The notes beneath the pieces are model-generated. The model was not told the origin of the DNA, ran no database searches, and was given only the letters and a program-made list of their open reading frames with translations. Below, piece by piece: positions 23,443 to 32,022 of a stretch of 64,000 nt of DNA. The DNA lies in assembly GCA_051747745.1 (NCBI GenBank), contig JBNJGL010000003.1, positions 16,429 to 80,428 of the forward strand, given 5' to 3'. Position numbers and translations under genes: made by a program. Source of the stretch: QPJE01 sp051747745. Its GTDB lineage: Bacteria > Bacillota > Halanaerobiia > Halanaerobiales > Halanaerobiaceae. How positions within the stretch are numbered: the first letter of the stretch is position 1; every line of letters starts with the position of its first letter.

Positions 23443-24387
23443 TTAAACTTCAGTATCTTTTAATTCTAAGTCAAGTTCATCAAGTTTATCCTTAATTTCC
23501 TGCAGTGATTTTTTACCGAGATTTCTAACTTTCATTAAATCATCTTCGGTTTTATCTATTAATTCTTCAACAGAATTAATTCCTGCACGTTTTAAACAGT
23601 TTGAAGATCTCACAGATAGTTCTAATTCTTCAATTGTTGTATCTAGAATTTTATCTTTTTCTTCTTCTTCAACTTCAACCATGATTTCTACATCTTCTAT
23701 TTCATCGGTTAAATTAATAAATAATTCCAGATGCTCTACCATTATTTTAGCGGCCAGACTTATAGCATCATCAGGATGAACACTTCCATTTGTAAATACC
23801 TCTAAAATCAGACGGTCATAATCTGTAACCTGCCCTACTCTGGTATTTTCCACCTGAAAATTAGCTCTAAGAACAGGACTAAATGAAGAATCTATTGGAA
23901 TTAAACCGATTACTTTTTCAAAATGTTCTTTGTTTTCTTCAGCAGTATAATATCCTCTGCCTTTTTCTACAGTAGCTTCCAGAATTAATTGTCCATCTTC
24001 AGACAGAGAAGCAAGGTGGTGATCTTTATTTATAACTTCTACATCACCTGAAGAGACAAAGTCTCCTGCGGTAACTTCACCTTCACCTTCAACTTCCAAT
24101 CTTATAGATGTCTTTTCTTCTCCAGAATATTTTAGTACAACTTCTTTTAAGTTGAGTATAATATCTGTAACATCTTCTACAATACCAGGAATAGAAGAAA
24201 ATTCGTGCTTAACTCCTTCTATCTTTACAGATGTAATAGCTGCACCTGGAAGTGAAGAAAGAAGTATTCTGCGCAGTGAATTACCAAGTGTTGTTCCATA
24301 TCCTCTTTCCAGAGGAGAAATCTCGTATTTGCCGTAGTTTTCACTACTTTCAAGTCTTTCCACATGGGGTTTTTCTATTTCTATCAT
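23443..24387 (-). CDS. rpoA: DNA-directed RNA polymerase subunit alpha
   Basis: 314-residue alpha subunit. The N-terminal assembly domain contains ERGYGTTLGNSLRRILLSSLPG; a short linker (about 225-245) is followed by the C-terminal domain with SVRSSNCLKRAGINSVEEL and LGKKSLQEIKDKL, which contacts UP elements and activators. Located between rpsD and rplQ, the classic alpha operon place. The SD (AAGGAGG) is about 13 bases from the ATG, a rather long spacing. Confidence 0.97.
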   Translation of the reverse strand: MIEIEKPHVERLESSENYGKYEISPLERGYGTTLGNSLRRILLSSLPGAAITSVKIEGVKHEFSSIPGIVEDVTDIILNLKEVVLKYSGEEKTSIRLEVEGEGEVTAGDFVSSGDVEVINKDHHLASLSEDGQLILEATVEKGRGYYTAEENKEHFEKVIGLIPIDSSFSPVLRANFQVENTRVGQVTDYDRLILEVFTNGSVHPDDAISLAAKIMVEHLELFINLTDEIEDVEIMVEVEEEEKDKILDTTIEELELSVRSSNCLKRAGINSVEELIDKTEDDLMKVRNLGKKSLQEIKDKLDELDLELKDTEV

Positions 24388-24439
24388 TATTTTAGCTTAC
24401 CCTCCTTTATTCTGCAGTTTTCAACCTGAGGGCAGTCAA

Positions 24440-25066
24440 TTAACGTGAATAGAACTCAACAATCAGGTGTTCTTCAACTGGATAATCGATATCTTCCCTC
24501 TCTGGTAAAGAAACTATTGTTCCTTCTGCTTTTTCAAGATCAACATTTAACCATTCTTGATTGGAAAAGTCAGCATTATATTCAAAGACTTCTTTAAATC
24601 TCTTAGATTTTCTGCTGGAATCTTTAACACTAATGACATCATCAACATCAACCTGATATGATGGAATATTTACTTTCCTTCCATTAACAAGTATATGTCC
24701 ATGAAGAACAAATTGTCTTGCTTCATTTCTGGATACAGCAAAACCTAATCTATAAACTACATTATCCAATCTTCTTTCTAACAGGCTCAAGAAATTCTCA
24801 CCTGTAACTCCCGGAGCATTTTCAGCAGCTTCAAAATAATTTCTAAACTGCTTTTCCATAATGCCATAAATTCTTCTTACTTTCTGCTTTTCACGCAGCT
24901 GTAACCCATATTCAGAAACTTTATGACGACCCTGACCATGTTCTCCAGGAACATATGGTCTGCGGTCAAAAGAACATTTATCACTAAAACAGCGGGCGCC
25001 TTTTAAATAAAGTTTTTCACCTTCACGCCTGCATAATTTACAAACTGGACCTGTATATCGTGCCAT
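24440..25066 (-). CDS. rpsD: 30S ribosomal protein S4
   Basis: 208-residue S4, a primary 16S rRNA binder. The N-terminus has a complete zinc-finger set (CKLCRREGEKL ... CFSDKC), so it is the C+ type; the S4 RNA-binding domain includes RLDNVVYRLGFAVSRNEARQ and HILVNGRKVNIPSY. It lies in the alpha operon between rpsK and rpoA; S4 is the usual translational repressor of this operon in other bacteria. Confidence 0.97.
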   Translation of the reverse strand: MARYTGPVCKLCRREGEKLYLKGARCFSDKCSFDRRPYVPGEHGQGRHKVSEYGLQLREKQKVRRIYGIMEKQFRNYFEAAENAPGVTGENFLSLLERRLDNVVYRLGFAVSRNEARQFVLHGHILVNGRKVNIPSYQVDVDDVISVKDSSRKSKRFKEVFEYNADFSNQEWLNVDLEKAEGTIVSLPEREDIDYPVEEHLIVEFYSR

Positions 25067-25096
25067 TATTTACACCTCCATTTATTAAACTTATAT

Positions 25097-25495
25097 TTAA
25101 ACACGTCTTCTTTTAGGTGGTCTACAGCCATTATGTGGGATAGGAGTAATATCTTTTATTAAAGTTACGTTTAATCCAGCAGCCTGCAGAGTTCTGATTG
25201 CAGATTCTCTACCTGAACCTGGACCCTTAACAAAAATTTCTATCTCTTTTAATCCCATATCTTTGGCTTCATTTGCAACATTTTCAGCAGCCAATTGAGC
25301 TGCAAAGGGAGTACTTTTTCTCGACCCCTTATATCCAACTTTTCCAGCACTGGACCAGGCAACTACTTTACCTTCAGTATCAGTGATAGAAATAATTGTA
25401 TTATTAAATGTAGATTTAATATGGGCCTGACCCTTTTCTATATTACGCTTAACTTTTTTTCTTCTTCTAGCATTCTTCTTTTTGGACTTAGCCAT
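25097..25495 (-). CDS. rpsK: 30S ribosomal protein S11
   Basis: 132-residue S11 of the platform. Conserved GQAHIKSTFNNTIISITD, KGSRKSTPFAAQLAAE and the C-terminal ITPIPHNGCRPPKRRRV. The ATG was chosen over a TTG directly before it. Stands between rpsM and rpsD. Confidence 0.97.
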   Translation of the reverse strand: MAKSKKKNARRRKKVKRNIEKGQAHIKSTFNNTIISITDTEGKVVAWSSAGKVGYKGSRKSTPFAAQLAAENVANEAKDMGLKEIEIFVKGPGSGRESAIRTLQAAGLNVTLIKDITPIPHNGCRPPKRRRV

Positions 25496-25507
25496 CAATT
25501 TCCCTCC

Positions 25508-25885
25508 TTACTTAGTGGCTTTACTTCTGCGTACACCAACAGTCTTTTTAGGACCTTTACGGGTGCGAGCATTTGTTCTTGTTCTCTGACCCCGCACAGG
25601 AAGACCTCGGCGGTGACGAAGACCTCTATAACAGCCAATATCCATCAACCTTTTAATATCAGCTCTTCTTTCTCTTCTTAATTCACCTTCTACAATATAA
25701 TTATCTATCTCACTTCTCAAACTTGAAATTTCAGCTTCGGTCAGATCTTTTACACGTGTACTAGGATCCACTCCAGCTGCTTCTAAAATATTTTGAGAAG
25801 TAGTACGACCGATGCCATAAATATATGTCAGTCCCACTTCAACACGTTTATTTCTAGGAAGATCAACACCTTCTATTCTAGCCAT
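25508..25885 (-). CDS. rpsM: 30S ribosomal protein S13
   Basis: 125-residue S13 of the small-subunit head. ARIEGVDLPRNKRVEVGLTYIYGIG at the N-terminus, YRGLRHRRGLPVRGQRTRTNARTRKG and the basic C-terminal tail are conserved. First of the alpha-operon ribosomal proteins after rpmJ. Confidence 0.97.
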   Translation of the reverse strand: MARIEGVDLPRNKRVEVGLTYIYGIGRTTSQNILEAAGVDPSTRVKDLTEAEISSLRSEIDNYIVEGELRRERRADIKRLMDIGCYRGLRHRRGLPVRGQRTRTNARTRKGPKKTVGVRRSKATK

Positions 25886-25903
25886 AATCTCACCTCCATT
25901 ATA

Positions 25904-26017
25904 TTAACCTTGACGCTGTTTATGTTTTGGATTTTCACAAATAACCATTACTTTTCCTTTACGCCTGATAACCTTACATTTATCACAAATAGGCTTAACT
26001 GATGGTCTTACTTTCAC
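25904..26017 (-). CDS. rpmJ: 50S ribosomal protein L36
   Basis: 37-residue L36 read directly from the sequence: a GTG start with AGGGGTG upstream, MKVRPSVKPICDKCKVIRRK and ENPKHKQRQG. It is the zinc-binding form (C11, C14, C27 and H32). It sits between infA and rpsM, the standard place. It is short enough to be missed by automated ORF calling. Confidence 0.96.
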   Translation of the reverse strand: MKVRPSVKPICDKCKVIRRKGKVMVICENPKHKQRQG

Positions 26018-26039
26018 TTCAATCACCCCTTGTGTTAAT

Positions 26040-26264
26040 TTATTTCGCTTTATGCCTGTAAGTAATACGTCCGCGGCTCAAATCATAGGGAGAAAGTTCT
26101 ACAGTAACCTTATCTCCAGGCAGGATACGGATAAAATTCATCCTCATCTTTCCTGATACATGAGCCAGAACTTTATGTCCATTTTCCAATTCCACTCTAA
26201 ACATAGCATTTGGTAGGGGTTCTACAACTGTGCCCTGGACTTCAATAGGATCTTCTTTTGCCAT
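26040..26264 (-). CDS. infA: Translation initiation factor IF-1
   Basis: 74-residue S1-like OB-fold protein that binds the ribosomal A site during initiation. Typical sequence: AKEDPIEVQGTVVEPLPNAMFRVELENGH and GKMRMNFIRILPGDKVTVELSPYDLSRGRITYRHK. Located between the KOW protein and rpmJ. Confidence 0.98.
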   Translation of the reverse strand: MAKEDPIEVQGTVVEPLPNAMFRVELENGHKVLAHVSGKMRMNFIRILPGDKVTVELSPYDLSRGRITYRHKAK

Positions 26265-26268
26265 AAAA

Positions 26269-26553
26269 CTAATTTGCCTCCTCTTTTTTTACATAGTTCT
26301 TTAAAACATACTGAATATCTTCATTACGCAGCCTTTTGCCTTCTGTAAGCCAGATTGAAAATTCTTCATGGACTATACCTGTGCTTTCAACATGTTTAAT
26401 GTTTTTCTTTTTTGGATTATTTATTTTTTTGTATTTTCCATCTACAACCATAATATATTTAGATGAAAGCACTTTTGAAACTATATAATAATGTCCCGAA
26501 TCTCTCCCAGCTGTTGAGCAAACAATTTCACCTGGTTGAAATTTTTTATCCAT
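26269..26553 (-). CDS. KOW-domain RNA-binding protein (L14e-like)
   Basis: 94 residues. The N-terminal part (FQPGEIVCSTAGRDSGHYYIVSKVL) is a KOW/SH3-like RNA-binding domain like that of eukaryotic and archaeal L14e; the remainder is charged. In clostridia and relatives this gene regularly stands between map and infA. The exact RNA target is unknown; a ribosome-linked role is inferred from fold and position. The extended -10 promoter at 26609 lies upstream. Confidence 0.8.
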   Translation of the reverse strand: MDKKFQPGEIVCSTAGRDSGHYYIVSKVLSSKYIMVVDGKYKKINNPKKKNIKHVESTGIVHEEFSIWLTEGKRLRNEDIQYVLKNYVKKEEAN

Positions 26554-26608
26554 TATTTAATCACTCGTCCTGTCATAATTGAATCCTTTATTTGTAAGCA
26601 CACTGGTT

Positions 26609-26638
26609 ATTATACCATAGATTAATTAAATAGTGCAA
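26609..26638 (-). promoter_or_regulatory. Extended -10 promoter before the KOW gene and infA
   Basis: On the minus strand the -10 is a perfect TATAAT with the extension TGG directly upstream (26617-26609). A weak -35, TTGCAC, lies 18 bases away. It could boost infA, rpmJ and alpha-operon transcription independently of spc. Confidence 0.6.
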
Positions 26639-26644
26639 TAAAAG

Positions 26645-27394
26645 TTAAAGTACACTTAAAATTCTCGGCCCTTCTTCTGTCACGGCAATAGAATGTTCAA
26701 AATGAGCAGAAAAACTACCATCTCTGGTAACTACTGTCCAATCATCTTCAAGTGTTTCTACTTCATAACTTCCAGTATTGACCATAGGTTCAATGGCAAG
26801 TACCATACCTACTTTAAGTTTTGGTCCTCTTCCTGCCGGGCCAAAATTAGGAATCTGAGGATCTTCATGCATATCACGTCCGATACCGTGACCAACATAA
26901 TCCCTTACTACAGAAAAATTATTGGATTCAACATGTTCCTGAACAGCATGAGAAATATCAAATAATCTATTCCCAACTACGGCTTTTTCAATACCTTTCA
27001 TAAGTGATTCTTCCGTTACTTCCAGAAGATTTTCTGCTTCTTCAGATATATCTCCAACCGCAAAAGTTTTTGCAGCATCTCCATTAAATCCTTCATAAAA
27101 AGTACCTATATCAACACTAACAATATCCCCATTTTCCAGAAAGCGATTTTTGCTGGGAATACCGTGAACAACCTCATCGTTTATTGATATACACACAGAA
27201 GCGGGAAAACCTCTATATCCTTTAAAAGAGGGTACAGCACCTTTGCTGCGGATAAATTCATCTGCCAGTCTATCTAATTCGGCAGTTGAAATACCGGCTT
27301 CTATTATTTCTGATAGATATTGATGAGTTTCTGCAACAATTCTGTTTGCTTCTCTCATTATATCTATTTCTCTTTCGGATTTTAAAATAATCAT
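26645..27394 (-). CDS. map: Methionine aminopeptidase, type I
   Basis: 249-residue MetAP that removes the initiator methionine from new proteins. The dinuclear metal site is visible as SVDIGTFYEGFNGDAAKTFAV (two Asp), GHGIGRDMHEDPQIPNFG (His), AIEPM (Glu) and FEHSIAVTE (Glu). Lacks an N-terminal zinc finger. It overlaps the adk stop by 4 bases, as in the common secY-adk-map order. Confidence 0.96.
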   Translation of the reverse strand: MIILKSEREIDIMREANRIVAETHQYLSEIIEAGISTAELDRLADEFIRSKGAVPSFKGYRGFPASVCISINDEVVHGIPSKNRFLENGDIVSVDIGTFYEGFNGDAAKTFAVGDISEEAENLLEVTEESLMKGIEKAVVGNRLFDISHAVQEHVESNNFSVVRDYVGHGIGRDMHEDPQIPNFGPAGRGPKLKVGMVLAIEPMVNTGSYEVETLEDDWTVVTRDGSFSAHFEHSIAVTEEGPRILSVL

Positions 27395-28044
27395 TGGTTA
27401 TTCTCCTCAATTAAGCTTAAAAGATGCGAATGTACTTTATCAATTCCTCCAGTACTTTGAACTTCATAAAGAAGGCTTTTTTTATCATAATAATTGATCA
27501 GTTTATTTATTTTTTCTTTATTAACTTCTATTCTTCTTTTAACTGTTTCTTCCTTATCATCACTCCGCTGAATTAATTCAGTCCCACACTTATCACAGAT
27601 TCCCTCTTTTTGAGGAGGATTATTATGAATATGATAGGTTGCACCACAATTTGGACATACTCTTCTACCTGAAAGCCGCTTTACCAATTCTGATATCTCT
27701 GCTTTCAGATAAATAACCATATCTATTTTTTTTGAAAGATCAGCTAAAATTTTATCCAAAGATTCAGCCTGATTGATTGTTCTTGGAAAACCATCAAGTA
27801 TAAATCCATTTTTACAGTCATCTTCATTTAGTCTTTCTCTAACTATTCCGATTGTAACTTCATCTGGTACAAGTTCTCCAGAATCAATATAGGATTTAGC
27901 TTTTTTCCCAAGAGGAGTTTCTTCTTTTATTGCTTTACGGAAAATATCTCCGGTAGCAATATGAGGAATATTTAAATCCTCTTCCAATTTTTTTGCCTGA
28001 GTACCTTTACCTGCACCCGGCAGTCCTAGAAAGATCAAATTCAT
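27391..28044 (-). CDS. adk: Adenylate kinase
   Basis: 217-residue long-form enzyme (ATP + AMP to 2 ADP). The P-loop is LGLPGAGKGTQA; the AMP site includes IATGDIFRKA and DGFPRTINQAE. The lid has four cysteines in two pairs (CPNCG ... CDKCG), so it is the zinc-binding type common in Gram-positives. Follows secY by 15 bases and overlaps map. Confidence 0.97.
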   Translation of the reverse strand: MNLIFLGLPGAGKGTQAKKLEEDLNIPHIATGDIFRKAIKEETPLGKKAKSYIDSGELVPDEVTIGIVRERLNEDDCKNGFILDGFPRTINQAESLDKILADLSKKIDMVIYLKAEISELVKRLSGRRVCPNCGATYHIHNNPPQKEGICDKCGTELIQRSDDKEETVKRRIEVNKEKINKLINYYDKKSLLYEVQSTGGIDKVHSHLLSLIEENNQ

Positions 28045-28059
28045 CGAACTTCCTCCTTC

Positions 28060-29328
28060 TTATTTCATAAAGCCTTCATAATGCCTCATCAGAAGATGTG
28101 ATTCTATCTGCTGCATAGTCTGCAGAGCAACACCTGTCATAATAATTAATGAGGTACCACCAAAGTTAATCGATACACCTGTCAGAGGCTGCATAATAAA
28201 CGGCAGCAGTGCCACAGCTGTTAAGAAAACAGCTCCAGCCAGAGTGACTCGCATTAAAACTTTATCGAGATATCTGACAGTAGATCTACCTGGTCTGATT
28301 CCGGGAATAAACCCACCATATTTTTTCATATTATCTGCAACTTCTTCCGGATTGAAAGTAATTGCAGTATAAAAATATGTGAAAAATAGAATCATTAGAC
28401 CATATAATATCATATATAGTGTTGAACCTGGCCTTATCATATTTGCCATTGAGGCAGCCCAGTCATATGGTAAAACCTGAGCAATTACACCAGGAAATAA
28501 AAGAACTGATGAAGCAAAAATTACAGGAATAACTCCAGCCTGATTAATTTTCATTGGAATATGAGTGCTTCTGCCACCATAAACCTTTCTACCTACAATT
28601 CTTTTGGAATACTGAACCGGAATTCTTCTTTCTCCCTGCTGAACAAAAATAATTCCAGCAATTATTATAACAGCCAGAACACCAAATACCAATACATTTA
28701 AAACAGATATTGTTCCTGCCTGCAGCAGTTTGAAAGTATTATACAGATCTCCTGGAAAACGGGAAATTATTGAAGTGAATATAATAATAGAAATTCCATT
28801 ACCAATCCCTTTATCAGTAATCTGTTCTCCAAGCCACATCAAAAATGCTGTTCCTGCAGTTAAACTGGTTACTATTAAGATAAGATCAAAAATACCGGAG
28901 CTTTCTACAGCACCAAATCTCTTTATATAAAGAGTAATACCAATACCCTGAATAACAGCAAGTACAATTGTTCCATACCTTGTATACTGAGCAATTTTCT
29001 TTCGGCCCTCATTACCCTGTTTTGATAATTCCTCAAGCTTTGGTATTACAACAGTTAAGAGCTGAAGAATAATTGAAGCAGTAATATAAGGTGTAATACT
29101 CATCGCAAATATTGTAAAATTCCTCAAAGCTCCACCGGCGAAAAGATCAAGAAAGTCAAATACTCCCCCGACACTACCCTGAAAGAGCCTTTCTTTAAGA
29201 ATCTGAACATCTACTCCAGGTACCGGAATATGAGCTCCCAACCTGTACACAACCATCATAGCAAGAACAAATAATACTTTTTTCCTTAACTCTTTTACCT
29301 TAAAAACATTACTGAGAGCCTTAAGCAA
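28060..29328 (-). CDS. secY: Protein translocase subunit SecY
   Basis: 422-residue channel protein with ten membrane helices. Recognised by PVPGVDVQ, the plug region, LFAGGALRNFTIFAMSITPYITASIILQLL and YFYTAITFNPEEVADNMKKYGGFIPGIRPG. Start is a TTG one base after the L15 stop codon, with its SD (AGGTGA) inside the end of rplO, so the two are tightly coupled. SecE is encoded at 52898; SecG is not in this window. Confidence 0.96.
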   Translation of the reverse strand: MLKALSNVFKVKELRKKVLFVLAMMVVYRLGAHIPVPGVDVQILKERLFQGSVGGVFDFLDLFAGGALRNFTIFAMSITPYITASIILQLLTVVIPKLEELSKQGNEGRKKIAQYTRYGTIVLAVIQGIGITLYIKRFGAVESSGIFDLILIVTSLTAGTAFLMWLGEQITDKGIGNGISIIIFTSIISRFPGDLYNTFKLLQAGTISVLNVLVFGVLAVIIIAGIIFVQQGERRIPVQYSKRIVGRKVYGGRSTHIPMKINQAGVIPVIFASSVLLFPGVIAQVLPYDWAASMANMIRPGSTLYMILYGLMILFFTYFYTAITFNPEEVADNMKKYGGFIPGIRPGRSTVRYLDKVLMRVTLAGAVFLTAVALLPFIMQPLTGVSINFGGTSLIIMTGVALQTMQQIESHLLMRHYEGFMK

Positions 29329-29329
29329 A

Positions 29330-29773
29330 TTAAATCACCTCATACTTTCCGCCAGCATCTTCGATTTTTTCTCTGGCAGAAGAAGTAAAAGCATTGGCTT
29401 TAACAGTCAATGATTTATCAAGTTTACCCTGTCCAAGTATTTTTACTCCGTTTTTTGCAGTTTTTGCGATAATACCCATTTCCAATAAGTTTTCAGGTGT
29501 AACGACAGCACCATCTGAGAATTTATTTAACTGATAGATATTAATTTCATTATATTCTTTTTTAAATTTATTATTAAATCCTCTTTTAGGAAAACGTCTA
29601 AAAAGTGGAGTTTGTCCTCCCTCAAATGTAGGACGAACTTTACCACCAGAACGCGAATTCTGTCCATTTGCTCCTCGACCTGAGGTATAACCACGGCCAG
29701 AACCAATTCCGCGTCCAACGCGTCTGCGGTCTTTTCTGTATCCTTTAGCAGGTTTTAGATTGTTTAGTTTCAT
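29330..29773 (-). CDS. rplO: 50S ribosomal protein L15
   Basis: 147-residue L15. The glycine/arginine-rich N-terminal tail (GRGIGSGRGYTSGRGANGQNSR) threads into the large subunit; FEGGQTPLFRRFPKRGF is also conserved. It lies directly downstream of rpsE, without rpmD (L30) between, which is unusual. The SD is GGAGGTG. Confidence 0.97.
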   Translation of the reverse strand: MKLNNLKPAKGYRKDRRRVGRGIGSGRGYTSGRGANGQNSRSGGKVRPTFEGGQTPLFRRFPKRGFNNKFKKEYNEINIYQLNKFSDGAVVTPENLLEMGIIAKTAKNGVKILGQGKLDKSLTVKANAFTSSAREKIEDAGGKYEVI

Positions 29774-29791
29774 CTTGACACCTCCTCAGTA

Positions 29792-30292
29792 TTAACCTAA
29801 TAATTCTTCTACTGTTTTTCCTCTTAATTCAGCAACTTCCTCAGCACTCTTTAGTTCTGTTAATCCTTTGATTGTAGCATTTATCATATTTATAGGATTA
29901 GATGTGCCAAGTGATTTTGTCAGGATATCACTTATACCGGCCAGTTCTATTACCGCACGAACCGGTCCACCGGCAATAACACCAGTACCAGGTGCTGCAG
30001 GTTTCAGCAATACTCTACCGGCACCAAAAACACCGACTATTTCGTGAGGAATTGTAGTATCTACAATCGGTACTTTAATTAATTCCTTTTTGGCTGCATC
30101 AATTCCTTTTCTTATTGCCTCAGGAACTTCATTTGCTTTACCAATACCAGCGCCTACATGTCCTTCACCATCTCCAACAACAACCAGAGCGCTGAAACTG
30201 AACCTGCGGCCACCCTTCACAACCTTGGCAACACGATTTATATTAACCACGCGTTCCTCAAGATTGAGCTTTTCAGGATCTATAATTTTCAT
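29792..30292 (-). CDS. rpsE: 30S ribosomal protein S5
   Basis: 166-residue S5, important for decoding accuracy. Conserved EERVVNINRVAKVVKGGRRFSFSALVVVGD, the glycine-rich GHVGAGIGKANEVPEAIRKG and the C-terminal SLGTSNPINMINATIKGL. Position after rplR is standard. Confidence 0.97.
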   Translation of the reverse strand: MKIIDPEKLNLEERVVNINRVAKVVKGGRRFSFSALVVVGDGEGHVGAGIGKANEVPEAIRKGIDAAKKELIKVPIVDTTIPHEIVGVFGAGRVLLKPAAPGTGVIAGGPVRAVIELAGISDILTKSLGTSNPINMINATIKGLTELKSAEEVAELRGKTVEELLG

Positions 30293-30309
30293 TACTATAC
30301 CTCCTTTTT

Positions 30310-30666
30310 TTAGAACTTTAACCCATTCTCTCGGGCTGCATCTGCTAACGCTTTAATACGTCCATGATATTTATACCCACCTCTATCAAATACAACTGTA
30401 TCTATTCCTTTTTCCAGAGCTCTCTGGGCAGCAACTTCTCCAACCAATCTGGCTGCATCTTTATTGCTGGCTACCTCAATGTCATCTCGAACAGCTGGAT
30501 CAAGGGTAGATGCAGAAACAAGTGTATTACCTGATAGATCATCTATAATTTGTACATAAATATGTTTAAGACTGCGGGATACACTCATTCTGGGCCTTTC
30601 AGGTGTACCAACAACTTTATTTCTAATACGCATATGGCGTTTTTTTCTTGCTTCACTTTTACCCAT
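30310..30666 (-). CDS. rplR: 50S ribosomal protein L18
   Basis: 118-residue L18, a 5S rRNA binder. RIRNKVVGTPERPRMSVSRSLKHIYVQIIDD and the C-terminal VVFDRGGYKYHGRIKALADAARENGLKF are typical. Full length and in the usual spc order between rplF and rpsE. Confidence 0.97.
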   Translation of the reverse strand: MGKSEARKKRHMRIRNKVVGTPERPRMSVSRSLKHIYVQIIDDLSGNTLVSASTLDPAVRDDIEVASNKDAARLVGEVAAQRALEKGIDTVVFDRGGYKYHGRIKALADAARENGLKF

Positions 30667-30685
30667 TCATATTCACTCCCCTCTA

Positions 30686-31219
30686 TTAACCAGTCTTACC
30701 AACCTTACGTCTAATATGTTCTCCAACATATTTAATACCTTTTCCTTTGTAAGGCTCTGGTTTTCTTACTTCACGGATTTTTGCTGCAACATCTCCAACC
30801 CGCTGTTTATCTATACCTTTTACAGTAATATTAGTATTCTTTTCTACCTCAAATTCTATACTTCCTTCAGCTTCAATGATTACTGGATGAGAATATCCAA
30901 CTTCAAGTTTTAATTTATTACCCTGAACCTGAGCATTATATCCCACACCAACCATTTCTAACTTTTTTTCGAATCCTTTAGTAACACCTTCAACCATACC
31001 TTCAATCAGGCTTCTGACCAGACCATGCATAGAACGAGCTTCAATATCATCACCATTGCGTTCTACAATAACCTGGTTATCCTCTACTTTTATATCAATA
31101 CCCGGCTTAAATTCTTTTGTCAACTCACCTTTAGGACCTTTCACTGTAACAAAATGTCCATCAACAGCTACATCAACTTTTTCCGGTATTTCAATAGGCA
31201 GTTTTCCTATGCGTGACAT
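30686..31219 (-). CDS. rplF: 50S ribosomal protein L6
   Basis: 177-residue L6 with two similar alpha/beta domains. SRIGKLPIEIPEKVDVAVDG starts it; the C-terminal RKPEPYKGKGIKYVGEHIRRKVGKTG is the family signature. The SD is GGAGGTG. A 170-bp spacer, much longer than elsewhere in the operon, precedes it. Confidence 0.97.
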   Translation of the reverse strand: MSRIGKLPIEIPEKVDVAVDGHFVTVKGPKGELTKEFKPGIDIKVEDNQVIVERNGDDIEARSMHGLVRSLIEGMVEGVTKGFEKKLEMVGVGYNAQVQGNKLKLEVGYSHPVIIEAEGSIEFEVEKNTNITVKGIDKQRVGDVAAKIREVRKPEPYKGKGIKYVGEHIRRKVGKTG

Positions 31220-31389
31220 TTATTTCACCTCCGTAGATTTTATCTTAGAAAAGTTCTCTCAAGCAAAAGTAATCAGTCAGTCACTAGAGACAATCTTAAT
31301 CATCTCTAACATCCAACCTCTGACGCGCTCGATGCGCTAATGCTGAGCTATCCTTGCGTTTATAAAAGAACGCTCAGTGCAACTTCGAA
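31220..31389 (-). other. Structured 170-bp spacer between rpsH and rplF
   Basis: Intergenic gaps elsewhere in spc are about 15-30 bases; here it is 170. It is more GC-rich in its centre and holds three possible hairpins: GCGTT/AACGC (31356-31373) inside CTGA/TCAG (31343-31346 with 31374-31377), GCGC/GCGC (31325-31337) and TAGAGA/TCTCTA (31285-31308). None is followed by a T-run, so it is not a terminator. No gene is supported; an 11-codon frame is present but unconvincing. A regulatory RNA structure or an insertion remnant are possible. Confidence 0.5.
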
Positions 31390-31788
31390 CTACCAGACAT
31401 AACAGAGAACTTCTCCACCCACACCTGCTTCGCGGGCCTGCTTGTCAGTCATTACTCCCTGAGAAGAGGAAATTACTGCAATTCCCAATCCACCGAGCAC
31501 ACGAGGTATTTCATCTTTACCTACATACACACGCAGTCCGGGTTTGCTTATTCTCTTAAGACCAGTAATAACTTTTTTATCATCTTTACCATACTTCAGA
31601 TATATACGAATCATGTTTTGTGGTTTCTTTTCAACTACTTTTACATCATTGATAAATCCTTCTTCTTTTAAAATCTCACCAATACTGGCTTTGATATTTG
31701 AAGCAGGAATATCAACAGTATCTTTCCCGACACTATTTGCATTGCGAATTCGGGTAAGCATATCTGCAATTGGATCAGTTATATTCAC
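31390..31788 (-). CDS. rpsH: 30S ribosomal protein S8
   Basis: 132-residue S8, a primary central-domain 16S rRNA binder. MNITDPIADMLTRIRNAN at the start and the C-terminal GLGIAVISSSQGVMTDKQAREAGVGGEVLCYVW are conserved. In other bacteria S8 represses the spc operon by binding its mRNA; the structured spacer directly downstream is therefore notable. Confidence 0.97.
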   Translation of the reverse strand: MNITDPIADMLTRIRNANSVGKDTVDIPASNIKASIGEILKEEGFINDVKVVEKKPQNMIRIYLKYGKDDKKVITGLKRISKPGLRVYVGKDEIPRVLGGLGIAVISSSQGVMTDKQAREAGVGGEVLCYVW

Positions 31789-31809
31789 TTTGTTGACCTC
31801 CTTCCAAGT

Positions 31810-31995
31810 TTACCAGCTTGCTTTTTTAACTCCAGGTATTTCACCTTTATGGGCCAATTCTCTAAAACAAATTCTGCAAAGATCAAATTTTCTCATATAC
31901 CCACGCACTCGACCACATCTGCTGCAGCGATTAACTTTGCGTGTATCATATTTCGGCTCTTTGTTGGCCTTTTCTATTAATGCTTTACGTGCCAA
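31810..31995 (-). CDS. rpsZ: 30S ribosomal protein S14, type Z
   Basis: 61-residue zinc-binding S14. The two CxxC pairs (CSRCG and CRIC) bind zinc; the C-terminal FRELAHKGEIPGVKKASW is the family mark. It lies in the spc operon between rplE and rpsH. A zinc-free S14 copy is not seen in this window. Confidence 0.97.
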   Translation of the reverse strand: MARKALIEKANKEPKYDTRKVNRCSRCGRVRGYMRKFDLCRICFRELAHKGEIPGVKKASW

Positions 31996-32022
31996 ATCAA
32001 ACCCCCCTTATCTTATAGGTGT

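Noticed and set aside
31320..31390. tRNA-like string in the rpsH-rplF spacer (TAGCTCAG and GGTTGGATG on the minus strand)
   Set aside because: The distance between the D-arm-like and T-arm-like parts is about eight bases short and no acceptor stem or anticodon arm can be drawn.
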